Below, piece after piece: positions 40,889-49,449 of a DNA stretch of 64,000 nucleotides. Every line of letters starts with the position of its first letter. The first letter of the stretch is position 1. The translations under genes were made by a program, and so were the position numbers. This DNA comes from Ruminococcus sp. (GTDB taxonomy: Bacteria; Bacillota_A; Clostridia; Oscillospirales; Ruminococcaceae), in NCBI RefSeq assembly GCF_024684275.1, contig NZ_JAIKXF010000010.1, forward strand, positions 68,738 through 132,737, written 5' to 3'. Under the pieces are notes generated by a model. It was not told where the DNA came from, did no database searches, and saw nothing but the letters and a program-made list of their open reading frames with translations.

Positions 40889-42985
40889 ATGTCAGTTAAT
40901 ATCCCCGAGATTTTTGCCTGCAATGTCTTTAACGAGGAAGTAATGAAAACAAGACTTCCTAAAAATGTTTACAAGGCATTAAAAAGAACAATGCAGAACA
41001 ATGAGCCCCTTGCAGATATGGAAACAGCAGATGTAGTTGCTAATACTATAAAGGAATGGGCTATTGAAAGAGGCGCCACACATTATACCCACTGGTTTCA
41101 GCCAATGACAGGTTCTACAGCTGAAAAGCACGATTGCTTTATTAATCCGGCTCCTAATGGTATGGCTATCATGGAGTTCTCAGGTAAAGCCCTTGTAAAA
41201 GGCGAACCGGATGCTTCATCATTCCCATCAGGCGGACTCAGAAGAACAAGCTCGGCAAGGGGATATACCGCATGGGATCCTACTTCATACTGCTTTGTAA
41301 AAGAGGGGAGCCTCTATATTCCTACCGTATTTGTATCATATACAGGCGAAGTTCTTGATAAAAAGACTCCGCTTCTCCGTTCAATGCAGGCTCTCAGCAA
41401 GACAGCAGTGCGCTTCCTAAAGCTTTTCGGAAATGATAAGGTTACAAGAGTTACTTCTACTGTCGGTGCAGAACAGGAATATTTTCTTATAGATAAGAAG
41501 AAATTTGATCAGCGTGAGGATCTTATCCTTACAGGCAGAACTTTGTTTGGTGCAAAGCCGCCAAAGGGACAGGATCTTGATGATCAGTATTTCGCAAATC
41601 TTCGCCCGAGAATAGCTGCTTATATGGCTGACCTTGACGAAGAACTCTGGAAGCTTGGCATCTACTCCAAGACCAAGCACAACGAGGTCGCTCCTGCCCA
41701 GCATGAAATGGCACCTATTTTTACTACTTCCAATCTTGGTACAGATCAGAACGAGCTTGCTATGGAGGTAATGGAGAAAGTCGCTTTAAAGCACGGTCTT
41801 GTATGCCTTCTTCACGAAAAGCCTTTTGAGGGTGTAAATGGCTCAGGTAAACATAATAACTGGTCTATGTCTACAAATGATGGTCAGAATCTTCTTGATC
41901 CGGGCGATACTCCAATGGATAATCTTCAGTTTCTTACAATACTCTGTGCACTTATCAAGGGTGTTGACGAGTATGCCGATCTTATGAGGCTTTCTGCTGC
42001 TTCAGCAGGCAACGACCACAGACTTGGTGCTGACGAGGCTCCTCCTGCGATCGTTTCAATGTTCCTCGGTGAAGAGCTTGAGGCTGTATTACAGGCTATT
42101 GAGGACGACGGCGAATATAAGACAAAGACACGTACATTCAAGATAGGCGTTGACGCTCTTCCTTCGTTCCCAAAGGACTCCACCGACAGAAACAGAACAT
42201 CACCATTTGCATTTACAGGAAACCGTTTTGAGTTCAGAATGGTCGGTTCTTCCGATAACATTGCTTGCCCTAATGTTCTTCTCAACACTATCGTGTGTGA
42301 GGAGCTTAGCCAGTTCACCGAGATACTTGAACCATTCAAGGGCAAGGATAACTTTGATGCAGAGGTAAGAAAGCTTCTCAAGAGCGTTCTCAAAGATCAC
42401 AGAAGGATCATTTTCAACGGTGACGGATACTCTGCAGAATGGGTCAAGGAAGCAGAAAAGAGAGGACTTCCTAACTACGCTTCTACTGTTGACTGTATGC
42501 CTCACTATACAGACGAAAAGAATATTCGTATTTTCCGTAAATTTGAAATATACAATCAGAATGAGGTAGCTGCAAGAACTGAAATTCATCTTGAGAAATA
42601 TTCCAAGACAGTACGTATTGAGGCTCGTACTATGGTGGAAATGGCAAGAAAGCAGCTTCTTCCTGCAACTATGGAGCACGTTCAGAATCTTTGTGAGGCT
42701 ATCGCTACAAAGAAACAGATAGGATTCACAAGCAACACAGATGAAAAGATCGCTAAGAAGCTCAACGAGCTTGCTGACCGCTTCTATGATTCGATAGAGC
42801 GTCTTGAAGCACGTATTGCTGAGGCTAACGCTGTTAAGGAGATACAGGCTCAGGCTGAATTCTTCCATGATAAGGTTCTTGCTGAAATGGATATCATGAG
42901 AAGCATTGCAGACGAGATAGAGCTCAATATGCCAGCTTCAAAGTGGCCTATTCCTGCATATTCAGAAATTATTTACAACGTATAA
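40889..42985 (+). CDS. glnN: Glutamine synthetase type III
   Basis: 698 residues, about 250 longer than type I enzymes, as typical of GSIII. THYTHWFQPMTGSTAEKHD and SFPSGGLRRTSSARGYTAWDP are hallmarks of the GSIII N-terminal half; GAEQEYFLID, NEVAPAQHEMAPIF, EKPFEGVNGSGKHNNWS and FRMVGSS are catalytic-core motifs. It assimilates ammonia with ATP. Ruminal bacteria often rely on this type. GAGGAGG precedes the ATG; monocistronic with its own promoter and terminator. Confidence 0.95.
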   Translation: MSVNIPEIFACNVFNEEVMKTRLPKNVYKALKRTMQNNEPLADMETADVVANTIKEWAIERGATHYTHWFQPMTGSTAEKHDCFINPAPNGMAIMEFSGKALVKGEPDASSFPSGGLRRTSSARGYTAWDPTSYCFVKEGSLYIPTVFVSYTGEVLDKKTPLLRSMQALSKTAVRFLKLFGNDKVTRVTSTVGAEQEYFLIDKKKFDQREDLILTGRTLFGAKPPKGQDLDDQYFANLRPRIAAYMADLDEELWKLGIYSKTKHNEVAPAQHEMAPIFTTSNLGTDQNELAMEVMEKVALKHGLVCLLHEKPFEGVNGSGKHNNWSMSTNDGQNLLDPGDTPMDNLQFLTILCALIKGVDEYADLMRLSAASAGNDHRLGADEAPPAIVSMFLGEELEAVLQAIEDDGEYKTKTRTFKIGVDALPSFPKDSTDRNRTSPFAFTGNRFEFRMVGSSDNIACPNVLLNTIVCEELSQFTEILEPFKGKDNFDAEVRKLLKSVLKDHRRIIFNGDGYSAEWVKEAEKRGLPNYASTVDCMPHYTDEKNIRIFRKFEIYNQNEVAARTEIHLEKYSKTVRIEARTMVEMARKQLLPATMEHVQNLCEAIATKKQIGFTSNTDEKIAKKLNELADRFYDSIERLEARIAEANAVKEIQAQAEFFHDKVLAEMDIMRSIADEIELNMPASKWPIPAYSEIIYNV

Positions 42986-42988
42986 TTT

Positions 42989-43014
42989 AAAAGCCGTCCA
43001 TTTGGACGGCTTTT
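42989..43014. terminator. Bidirectional terminator between glnN and the putative anti-sigma gene
   Basis: AAAAGCCGTCCA-TTT-GGACGGCTTTT. Confidence 0.88.
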
Positions 43015-43018
43015 AATA

Positions 43019-44572
43019 TTATTTGATGCTTTTTACAGGTAAGAGCGGATATTTTACCGAGTTTTTAGAATATGAGTGATTTAATGCATGGCCTGTAAAA
43101 TCGACATAGAGATCATCAAGATCATCTGCATTTGCGATAAGAGAAATTTTAACGTGAGTTTCTCCGCCGGCAGGTATATTGATACTGTTTTTCGAACCTT
43201 TATTGTCAGTTTCAAGCGACAGGTAATCCTCAGAAGCTATTTGATCATGATTAAGAAGGCAACTTCCTTCTTTTTGGCTTTTTACCCTCCAGTTATACTC
43301 CCATTCGGGAGCTTTTAAAAGATTAGGGTGGATACAGTAGCTATCTTTGCGGTTTTCAGAATCATCATATATATCTTCACTGCCGACATTTTTATACGTT
43401 AGGCTGAGAACTATGATCTTCTTTTGAACTACTATTGTTTCTGTTATCTCGTCGAGAGTATCAATTCCGTCACCGATAGTACCATACTGGTATGTCTCGT
43501 CTATCTTTCCGTCCTCGCTGAGATATCCACTATAGTCGGCAGGCATACCGCAGCCGTCCGTGTAAATATCGTCAAAATTATCCTGAATCCATGCATCGTT
43601 GATAGTTATCTCGACATTGTTTCCGAAAGCATCTTCATCATATACAGTATCACCTACACTGACTATGTTAAAATCGTCAGCACTTTTGCTGCTTGTCGCA
43701 GCCTCAGCAATAGACGTGCCTGATGTTTTTTCTCTTTGGAACCTTATTCCTGCGGTCTGTTCTCCGGAGTTTGCCAGCTTCATACCGTCAATAATACTTT
43801 TAACGTCATCATCGGAAATATCACCGGTAAAGAAAAGCTCAGCAATAAAGTTTGTTCCCTTGAAGTGTATCCACGCTAAACGCCCGAAAGACTTTGTATC
43901 TTCCAGACCTAAATAGGCATTTTCCTGACGTTGGAAAATATATGCTGTTTTTTCATCGTTGGAAACATCGTCAAGCTGAACTATTCCCCCTACCTTTTCT
44001 ATCATAGGCGTTGTGGCTGAAACACGGTAATAACATGAGTCAAATGTACCGCCCGGGGCTGTACCGAAAGCGTTCTTTACGATTCTCATACTTTTGTCAT
44101 ATGCGCCGTCAGGAAGCCATGTATAGTCTATGTCGTATTTATTCTCATCATTTGCTTCTTCATCGGTAGGTGTAAATCTCAGGATATACTGGTATTTGCC
44201 ATTCTTTTCAAGCGTGAGCACACCTGCCGTTTCATCGGGAGCTTCTGAGAGCTTTTCGGGAGTAGTAACAGTCTGTGTCACTTCCTCAGACTCATTATTA
44301 TCTGCCTCAGCCATAGGAGCTGAAGCAGGAAACGTCCTTGAAATGGCATAAACTGATACAGGCGCGCCAATAACTACAGCTGCAGCCGCCGCTACCATTC
44401 CGATATATCGTCTTTTTATATAGTTCGTTTCCTTTTTCATAGTAAAACCTCTCTGTATGTTCACCCTTTGAAGTTCATACCTCACGGAGAAATCATGCTT
44501 TCTGGTCGATGAAAAAGCCTCGTCGATTATATTGTCCCATTCTTTTTCAGAAGGTAAGCCTTTATTTCTCAT
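43019..44572 (-). CDS. Putative membrane-anchored anti-sigma factor with large outer domain
   Basis: 517 residues. A basic cytoplasmic segment of about 54 residues precedes one membrane helix (about 55-76), an acidic linker, and an outside part of roughly 430 residues with no family I can name with confidence (two beta-rich blocks, about 110-270 and 290-517). The gene starts inside the last 11 bp of the ECF sigma gene (AAGGAGA before ATG 44572), the usual arrangement for sigma/anti-sigma pairs. The outer domain would sense an extracellular signal. Anti-sigma activity is inferred from position and topology only. Confidence 0.6.
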   Translation of the reverse strand: MRNKGLPSEKEWDNIIDEAFSSTRKHDFSVRYELQRVNIQRGFTMKKETNYIKRRYIGMVAAAAAVVIGAPVSVYAISRTFPASAPMAEADNNESEEVTQTVTTPEKLSEAPDETAGVLTLEKNGKYQYILRFTPTDEEANDENKYDIDYTWLPDGAYDKSMRIVKNAFGTAPGGTFDSCYYRVSATTPMIEKVGGIVQLDDVSNDEKTAYIFQRQENAYLGLEDTKSFGRLAWIHFKGTNFIAELFFTGDISDDDVKSIIDGMKLANSGEQTAGIRFQREKTSGTSIAEAATSSKSADDFNIVSVGDTVYDEDAFGNNVEITINDAWIQDNFDDIYTDGCGMPADYSGYLSEDGKIDETYQYGTIGDGIDTLDEITETIVVQKKIIVLSLTYKNVGSEDIYDDSENRKDSYCIHPNLLKAPEWEYNWRVKSQKEGSCLLNHDQIASEDYLSLETDNKGSKNSINIPAGGETHVKISLIANADDLDDLYVDFTGHALNHSYSKNSVKYPLLPVKSIK

Positions 44573-45068
44573 TGTCGATCTCTCCTTTTGATCTTAAACG
44601 CTTTTTTGTACGTTCAAAGCGTTTTCTTACATTTACTTCTGTGAGGGATAATTTTTCAGCAACTTCCCTCCATGACAGTTCATCAACACACCGCAGAGTA
44701 ACTATTTTTCTGTCAGTTTCACCCAATCCGCCTAGAATTTCGTTTATTGAGGGCTGATCAGAATAAATAAGAGTTCTGTCTGCTATTTGTACAGCATTAT
44801 CAATAGGAACTTCCTCGTTATATCTGCGTTTATTCTTACGATAAATGTTTATGGAAGTACTTTTTATGACCTTAACGATATAAGCCTTAGTTTTATCGCT
44901 TGTGCATTCATTTAATCTGGCAAGCCTACGCATTATACGGATAAAAGCATCAGATACGGCGTCCTCGGCAAGCCCTTCGTCGTGTAAAACAGCATATGCA
45001 ATACGGTACATAGGCTGCTCGTATACTTCATAGAGCTTTTTCAGCTTTTCAGATTCATCGTATGTCAT
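44562..45068 (-). CDS. ECF-type RNA polymerase sigma factor
   Basis: 168 residues from ATG 45068, after GAGGTG; a longer reading would start 39 bases upstream without a good box. Region 2 is LYEVYEQPMYRIAYAVLHDEGLAEDAVSDAFIRIMRRL in type, and region 4 is LGETDRKIVTLRCVDELSWREVAEKLSLTEVNVRKRFERTKKRL in type, with the region 3 missing as in all ECF factors. It overlaps the putative anti-sigma gene. Target promoters are unknown. Confidence 0.87.
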   Translation of the reverse strand: MTYDESEKLKKLYEVYEQPMYRIAYAVLHDEGLAEDAVSDAFIRIMRRLARLNECTSDKTKAYIVKVIKSTSINIYRKNKRRYNEEVPIDNAVQIADRTLIYSDQPSINEILGGLGETDRKIVTLRCVDELSWREVAEKLSLTEVNVRKRFERTKKRLRSKGEIDNEK

Positions 45069-45136
45069 TTTATCACCTCGATTGAAACGTTTCATAAAAT
45101 ATAACACATCAGGAATAATATTTGTGACATCGTAAA

Positions 45137-45163
45137 GAAAAAAGCTCCGATCCGGAGCTTTTT
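45137..45163 (-). terminator. Terminator of the radical SAM gene
   Basis: AAAAAGCTCC-GGATC-type stem with GGAGCTTTTTT on the minus strand, starting at the stop codon. Confidence 0.8.
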
Positions 45164-46049
45164 ATATTCCCGAAAGGTCAAAATCAGGAACATATTCCTG
45201 TGAAGCAGAATTTTTGTGCTGCGTAAAACCGTTTATGCCAAGCTCGGCTGCAAGATTTACAACGCTGTTGTATTCCATTTTTGTAACTCGGCGTTTGAGC
45301 TCTGGAAAATCATCAGAAATAAATTCAAATGGAGTATATTGGTTCATTATGCTGACGAGAACATTATCCGTTGAGGTGTTTTCGGCTATCCATTTGATTA
45401 TGCTCATTGAGTCATGCCTGTGAGAGGGGAGTACCATATGACGTATTATAGTACCCTTTATAAGACCGCCCTCATTATTGAATTTAAGATGACCTGTCTG
45501 CTTTGACATGGCAAGCACAGACTCAGAGGCTTTTTCAAAATAGTCGGGAGCATTTGAGTATTTCGCAGATATTTCAGACGAGTAATATTTTATATCGGGG
45601 AGATAAATATCGATATAACCGTCAAGCATTTCAATGGTTTTTACCGATTCATAGCCTCCGCAGTTATAAACTACAGGGATAGAAAGCTTATTCTTTATCA
45701 TATCAAGCGCTTTTATAATATTCGGGACGAAATGAGTAGGTGTAACAAGATCAATGTTATCTGCTCCACTGTCCTGCAATCTAAGAAATATCTCGCTTAA
45801 TTCTTCATTGGTTATCTCTTTTCCGAAAAGTTCATTGCTTATTTTATTATTCTGACAAAAACAGCAATGCAGGTTGCAGCCTGAAAAGAAAACCGTTCCG
45901 GCACCGTTTCTATAAGAAATACAAGGTTCCTCCCATTTGTGCAGCGAAGCTCTCGCAACTATAACGCTGTTTCCTGCACCGCATACTCCTTTTTGCTTTG
46001 TCCTGTCCGTACCGCATTCCCTCGGACAAAGCCTGCACTCATAATTCAT
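45162..46049 (-). CDS. Radical SAM enzyme, PflA-like (COG1313 type)
   Basis: 295 residues from ATG 46049, six bases after AAGGAAG; ATG 46055 abuts that box. The SAM cluster motif is FSGCNLHCCFCQN (CX3CX2C). Before it an extra Cys group (CRLCPRECGTDRTKQKGVCG) may bind a second cluster. GYIDIYLPDIKYYSSE, EGGLIKGTIIRHMVLPSH and SIMNQYTP are typical of the putative pyruvate formate-lyase activating enzyme-like family, whose true substrate is not known. It overlaps the small gene before it by 11 bp. Confidence 0.83.
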   Translation of the reverse strand: MNYECRLCPRECGTDRTKQKGVCGAGNSVIVARASLHKWEEPCISYRNGAGTVFFSGCNLHCCFCQNNKISNELFGKEITNEELSEIFLRLQDSGADNIDLVTPTHFVPNIIKALDMIKNKLSIPVVYNCGGYESVKTIEMLDGYIDIYLPDIKYYSSEISAKYSNAPDYFEKASESVLAMSKQTGHLKFNNEGGLIKGTIIRHMVLPSHRHDSMSIIKWIAENTSTDNVLVSIMNQYTPFEFISDDFPELKRRVTKMEYNSVVNLAAELGINGFTQHKNSASQEYVPDFDLSGI

Positions 46050-46311
46050 ATTCATCTTCCTTATAATCTCTGAAATCAAAATTTTCGGAGGTGGCAGTAC
46101 TGTTCAGAAGTTCTTTTGCACTTACATTATTGTTTATGCAGTACATAGCTGCACAAGCAAGAAAGATACTTTTAGATATTCTGTTCTTTTTGCAAAAATC
46201 CGTTATGAGCCTGTCTTCATAAATACTTGCTCTGCAAGAAAGGCTTTTATAATAGATAACACTGTTGGAATAACGTGTTATTATGTTGTTCTTCGGTTTC
46301 TTTCTGTCCAT
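46039..46311 (-). CDS. Small protein with possible ribbon-helix-helix fold
   Basis: 90 residues after a clear GGAGGC box. The middle (CRASIYEDRLITDFCKKNRI, then SKSIFLACAAMYCINNN) reads as strand-helix-helix, the pattern of MetJ/Arc/CopG DNA-binding proteins, but similarity is weak. The tail is acidic. A near-palindrome lies just upstream of its start, and it is translationally coupled to the radical SAM gene, so an autoregulator of that unit is possible. Confidence 0.5.
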   Translation of the reverse strand: MDRKKPKNNIITRYSNSVIYYKSLSCRASIYEDRLITDFCKKNRISKSIFLACAAMYCINNNVSAKELLNSTATSENFDFRDYKEDEYEL

Positions 46312-46326
46312 TTTTGCTGCCTCCGT

Positions 46327-46340
46327 AGACTAATTAATCT
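46327..46340. promoter_or_regulatory. Near-palindrome upstream of the small RHH-like gene
   Basis: AGACTAATTAATCT matches its own reverse complement at 12 of 14 positions and sits 16 bp before the ATG. Possible operator. Confidence 0.35.
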
Positions 46341-46421
46341 AATTTTAGCACCGTAATAATAAAAAGTCAATAAATGCCGCAAAAAAACGCCGATCAACCT
46401 TTAAAAGCACAAAATTTTCAC

Positions 46422-46450
46422 TTGCTTTTTTGTATAAAGTGATGTATAAT
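46422..46450 (+). promoter_or_regulatory. Promoter of proC
   Basis: TTGCTT (46422-46427), 17 bp, TATAAT (46445-46450). Confidence 0.6.
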
Positions 46451-46483
46451 TAATAGTGCATTATTACATAAGGAGCTATAGCT

Positions 46484-47284
46484 ATGATGAATATAGGTTT
46501 TATCGGTGCAGGCAACATGGGCACCGCAATAATGAAGGGTATCTCAACAAGTACTCTTGGAGCTGAGGTAAAGCTTTTCGCATTTGATCCATGCACAGAA
46601 AAGCTTGCTGCTCTTTCTGAATACAGAGTCAGCAGCTGTTCATCCGAGAAGGAGATAATGGAAAACTGCAAATATGTTTTCCTTGCCGTGAAGCCACAGA
46701 TTATAGAGAGTGTGCTTGAGGCAATATCCGAACACACAACAAATGACACTGTTATAATCTCGATTGCCGCAGGTATCGGTGACGAATTTATAGCAAAAAA
46801 GACTATTCCGGACGCAAAGGTTGTTCTTGTTATGCCGAACACTCCTCTTCTTTTAGGCGAGGGAGCTTCTGCACTTTCAAGAAACGAGCGTGTAACAGAC
46901 GAAGAATTTGAAGTTGTTCTCAACATCTTCAAGATATGCGGAAAAGCAGCGGTTATCCCAAAGGATAAGATGAAAGAGATAATTGCTATAAACGGAAGCA
47001 GCCCTGCGTTTATCTATCTCTTTGCAAAGGGATTTATTGATTACGCAGCTTCTGTGGGGATTGACAAGGCAGCTGCTGAGGAGCTCTTCACCCAGAGTCT
47101 GATCGGCTCTGCAAAAATGATAACAGATTCCGGATATTCCATTGATGAGCTTATAAAAATGGTGTCATCTCCCGGCGGAACTACTCTTGCAGGCCTTGAC
47201 AGACTTTACGAGGGCAATCTTACAGATGTAGTAAAGAATTGCTGTGACAGCTGTACAAAGAGAGCATACGAGCTTTCTAAGTAA
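46484..47284 (+). CDS. proC: Pyrroline-5-carboxylate reductase
   Basis: 266 residues. It reduces pyrroline-5-carboxylate to proline with NAD(P)H. The Rossmann motif IGFIGAGNMGTAIMKG is at the N-terminus; VVLVMPNTPLLLGEGASAL, NGSSPAFIYLFAKGFIDYAASVG and the C-terminal VSSPGGTTLAGLDRL are conserved. AAGGAG lies about ten bases before the ATG. No proA or proB is nearby. Confidence 0.94.
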   Translation: MMNIGFIGAGNMGTAIMKGISTSTLGAEVKLFAFDPCTEKLAALSEYRVSSCSSEKEIMENCKYVFLAVKPQIIESVLEAISEHTTNDTVIISIAAGIGDEFIAKKTIPDAKVVLVMPNTPLLLGEGASALSRNERVTDEEFEVVLNIFKICGKAAVIPKDKMKEIIAINGSSPAFIYLFAKGFIDYAASVGIDKAAAEELFTQSLIGSAKMITDSGYSIDELIKMVSSPGGTTLAGLDRLYEGNLTDVVKNCCDSCTKRAYELSK

Positions 47285-47334
47285 GTCTAAAATATTTTTC
47301 ATGCGCATATAATCATTTGAAAGGAATGATGTGC

Positions 47335-47922
47335 ATGAAACAAATAAGTACGTTCAACACTAAAAAAGACCGGACAAGCCTGGTTTTTTACATGATATTC
47401 ATTATCATTGGCATCGCAACGGGAGCAATTTTTGCTTATAAAAGTCATTTTTCGGCTTTTATATGGATAAATCAATGTCTTTTCACTATGTCTTTTCCGC
47501 TGCGTGACTCAGTGAATACTCTTTTATCGCTTATTATTTTTTTAGGTGCTGCTTATCTATCCGGATTATTTGCTTTCGGACAAGTTTGCGGATTTATTCT
47601 GCTTATTTACAGAGGGATCGGTATTGGCGTATCAGCTTCTCTGATGTATGCCATGTATGGAAAATCAGCTATCATACCTGTTATAATAACATTTTTACCA
47701 AAAGCGTCTGCTGTTGTCTTTATTGCTTCTGTAGCTATAAGGGAATCTGTTCGCAATTCAAGAGCTATCTTTGAATTCTGCATAAGCGGTTATGACAGCA
47801 GCGAGAAAAGTGTAAGTTTTAAGCTGTATTGTCTGAGATTCATCGTACTTATTATTTTTTCAATATTAATTTCTGCGGCTGATGGTGCTTTAGTTCATTT
47901 TTACTGCTCTTTCAGCAGATAG
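47335..47922 (+). CDS. Membrane protein resembling stage II sporulation protein M
   Basis: 195 residues from ATG 47335, nine bases after AAAGGA. Five or six membrane helices; the layout (N-terminal helix, long outer loop, then LSLIIFLGAAYLSGLFAFGQ, RGIGIGVSASLMYAMYG, TFLPKASAVVFIASVAIRESVRNS) fits the SpoIIM family, whose member is part of the DMP peptidoglycan-hydrolase complex driving engulfment in sporulation. Similarity is judged by eye and moderate. It follows proC by 50 bp and precedes a YesL-like gene by 18 bp. Confidence 0.6.
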   Translation: MKQISTFNTKKDRTSLVFYMIFIIIGIATGAIFAYKSHFSAFIWINQCLFTMSFPLRDSVNTLLSLIIFLGAAYLSGLFAFGQVCGFILLIYRGIGIGVSASLMYAMYGKSAIIPVIITFLPKASAVVFIASVAIRESVRNSRAIFEFCISGYDSSEKSVSFKLYCLRFIVLIIFSILISAADGALVHFYCSFSR

Positions 47923-47940
47923 AAAACGGAGGAATATTAA

Positions 47941-48864
47941 TTGGGCATTTTTTTCAAGGATTATGTCAGTGCAGGCTCAGGCATAGCCAAAAACGCTCCT
48001 AAAAAGAAGGGAGCAGCACTGTTTTTTGATATACTGGGCAGAAAGTTCTGGAAGCTTCTGGCACTGAATTTTATTTATATGCTGTTTTTTACACCGCTTC
48101 TGTTTATTCTGATCTCGGTCGCTGTTTTCAAAAACAGCTATGATGCGTTTAGAATAGCATTTATTATTCTATTACTTGTATTTGCGGTATTTATCGGACC
48201 TGCTACAGCGGGAATGACAAAGGTCATAAAGGCATTTGTGATCGAAAAGCATACATTTATATGGCGCGATTTCTGGGGTGCCTTCAAGGAAAATTTCAAA
48301 AATGCTGCAATAATTGGTTTTGTTGACTGTGTTATATTTGCATCAGCGTTTTCTTCGCTGCAGGTCTATCCGGCTATGGCGATCCAGACAGGTTCTAAGA
48401 TAATGTATGTACCTATGGTGATAGCGTTCAGCCTGTTCATTGTTATATTGATAATGAATTATTACATCTTCCCTATGATGATAGCGACAACATTATCTCT
48501 GAAAAACCTGTTAAAGAACTCATTTGCTCTTGCTTTTGTGGCGTTGAAGCAGAATTTCCTGATTTTCATTATTTCTCTGCTGATATTAGCTCTTATGGGA
48601 GTGCTTTTATTCTTTGTATTTCCTGTATTTATGCTTCTTCTGCCGTTCTTTCCGGCAGCATTCCTGCGTTTTATCAGCTGCTTTATATGCTATCCCGTGA
48701 TTCAGAAATACGTTATAAATCCATATTATACAAGCATAGGCGAGATAAACCCTGAGCTTGTCGATGAAACACCTGATGAGGACGAGCGTATATTTGAGGA
48801 TATGGGCGGAAAAGAAAAGCCTATTGAAAAACGTTCAAAAGGCAAGGGAAAAAGAATATCATAA
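47941..48864 (+). CDS. YesL/DUF624-like membrane protein
   Basis: 307 residues from a TTG seven bases after GGAGGA. About five to six membrane helices between residues 40 and 265, with the DUF624 hallmark FIGPATAGMTKVIKAFV and the following HTFIWRDFWGAFKENF. YesL-like proteins often accompany sugar ABC transporters; none is here. The C-terminal 40 residues are charged and end in a Lys-rich tail. Role unknown; probably last gene of the proC transcript. Confidence 0.72.
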   Translation: MGIFFKDYVSAGSGIAKNAPKKKGAALFFDILGRKFWKLLALNFIYMLFFTPLLFILISVAVFKNSYDAFRIAFIILLLVFAVFIGPATAGMTKVIKAFVIEKHTFIWRDFWGAFKENFKNAAIIGFVDCVIFASAFSSLQVYPAMAIQTGSKIMYVPMVIAFSLFIVILIMNYYIFPMMIATTLSLKNLLKNSFALAFVALKQNFLIFIISLLILALMGVLLFFVFPVFMLLLPFFPAAFLRFISCFICYPVIQKYVINPYYTSIGEINPELVDETPDEDERIFEDMGGKEKPIEKRSKGKGKRIS

Positions 48865-48865
48865 G

Positions 48866-48893
48866 AAAACGGTGCTTTTGCACCGCTTTTTTA
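48866..48893 (+). terminator. Terminator after the YesL-like gene
   Basis: AAAACGGTGC-TTTT-GCACCGCTTTTTT. Confidence 0.85.
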
Positions 48894-48966
48894 TTTTTTT
48901 GTGATATATAAGGTATTTTCTTCGTTTTATATATGAAGTACTTCAAAAGCAGAAAGGAAGCGAACG

Positions 48967-49449
48967 ATGGACCACGATAAAATGACGGAAATATACGATA
49001 AATACAGTAAAGCTGTATATCGTATGGCGTTTGCGTACTGTAAGAACAAAGATGATGCAGAAGATATTATGCAGGATGTCTTTATCAGGCGATTTTCCGC
49101 AGATATAGAATTTGAAGATGAAACAAAGGAAAAAAGCTGGCTTATGAAGGTAACTGTTAATAAGTGCAGAGATATGTTCCGTTCACTTCGCTATAAATAT
49201 TCGCTGACCTCTGTGCCGCTCGATGAAGCGAACCTTGTATACGAAACACCTGAGGAAAGTGAAGTGTATCACGCGGTAATGTCGCTTCCGGCAAAATACA
49301 GGACTGTTATACATCTCTATTACTATGAGGAATACTCAATAAAAGAGATAAGCTGTATAACAGGTGACAGAGAGTCTGCGATACAGACTCAGTTATTTCG
49401 TGCACGTAAAAAACTAAAAGAAATTCTTGGAAAGGAGCTCCGAATATGA
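48967..49449 (+). CDS. ECF-type RNA polymerase sigma factor
   Basis: 160 residues after AAAGGAAG. Region 2: YSKAVYRMAFAYCKNKDDAEDIMQDVFIRRF in type; region 4: LPAKYRTVIHLYYYEEYSIKEIS plus SAIQTQLFRARKKLKE. It ends in a 4-bp ATGA overlap with the next gene, so the two are coupled. This is the second such pair in 4 kb and on the opposite strand to the first. Target genes are unknown. Confidence 0.88.
   Translation: MDHDKMTEIYDKYSKAVYRMAFAYCKNKDDAEDIMQDVFIRRFSADIEFEDETKEKSWLMKVTVNKCRDMFRSLRYKYSLTSVPLDEANLVYETPEESEVYHAVMSLPAKYRTVIHLYYYEEYSIKEISCITGDRESAIQTQLFRARKKLKEILGKELRI

Noticed and set aside
42200..42868. Minus-strand ORF of 222 codons inside glnN
   Set aside because: Antisense to a conserved enzyme, no ribosome-binding site, and no recognisable domain.
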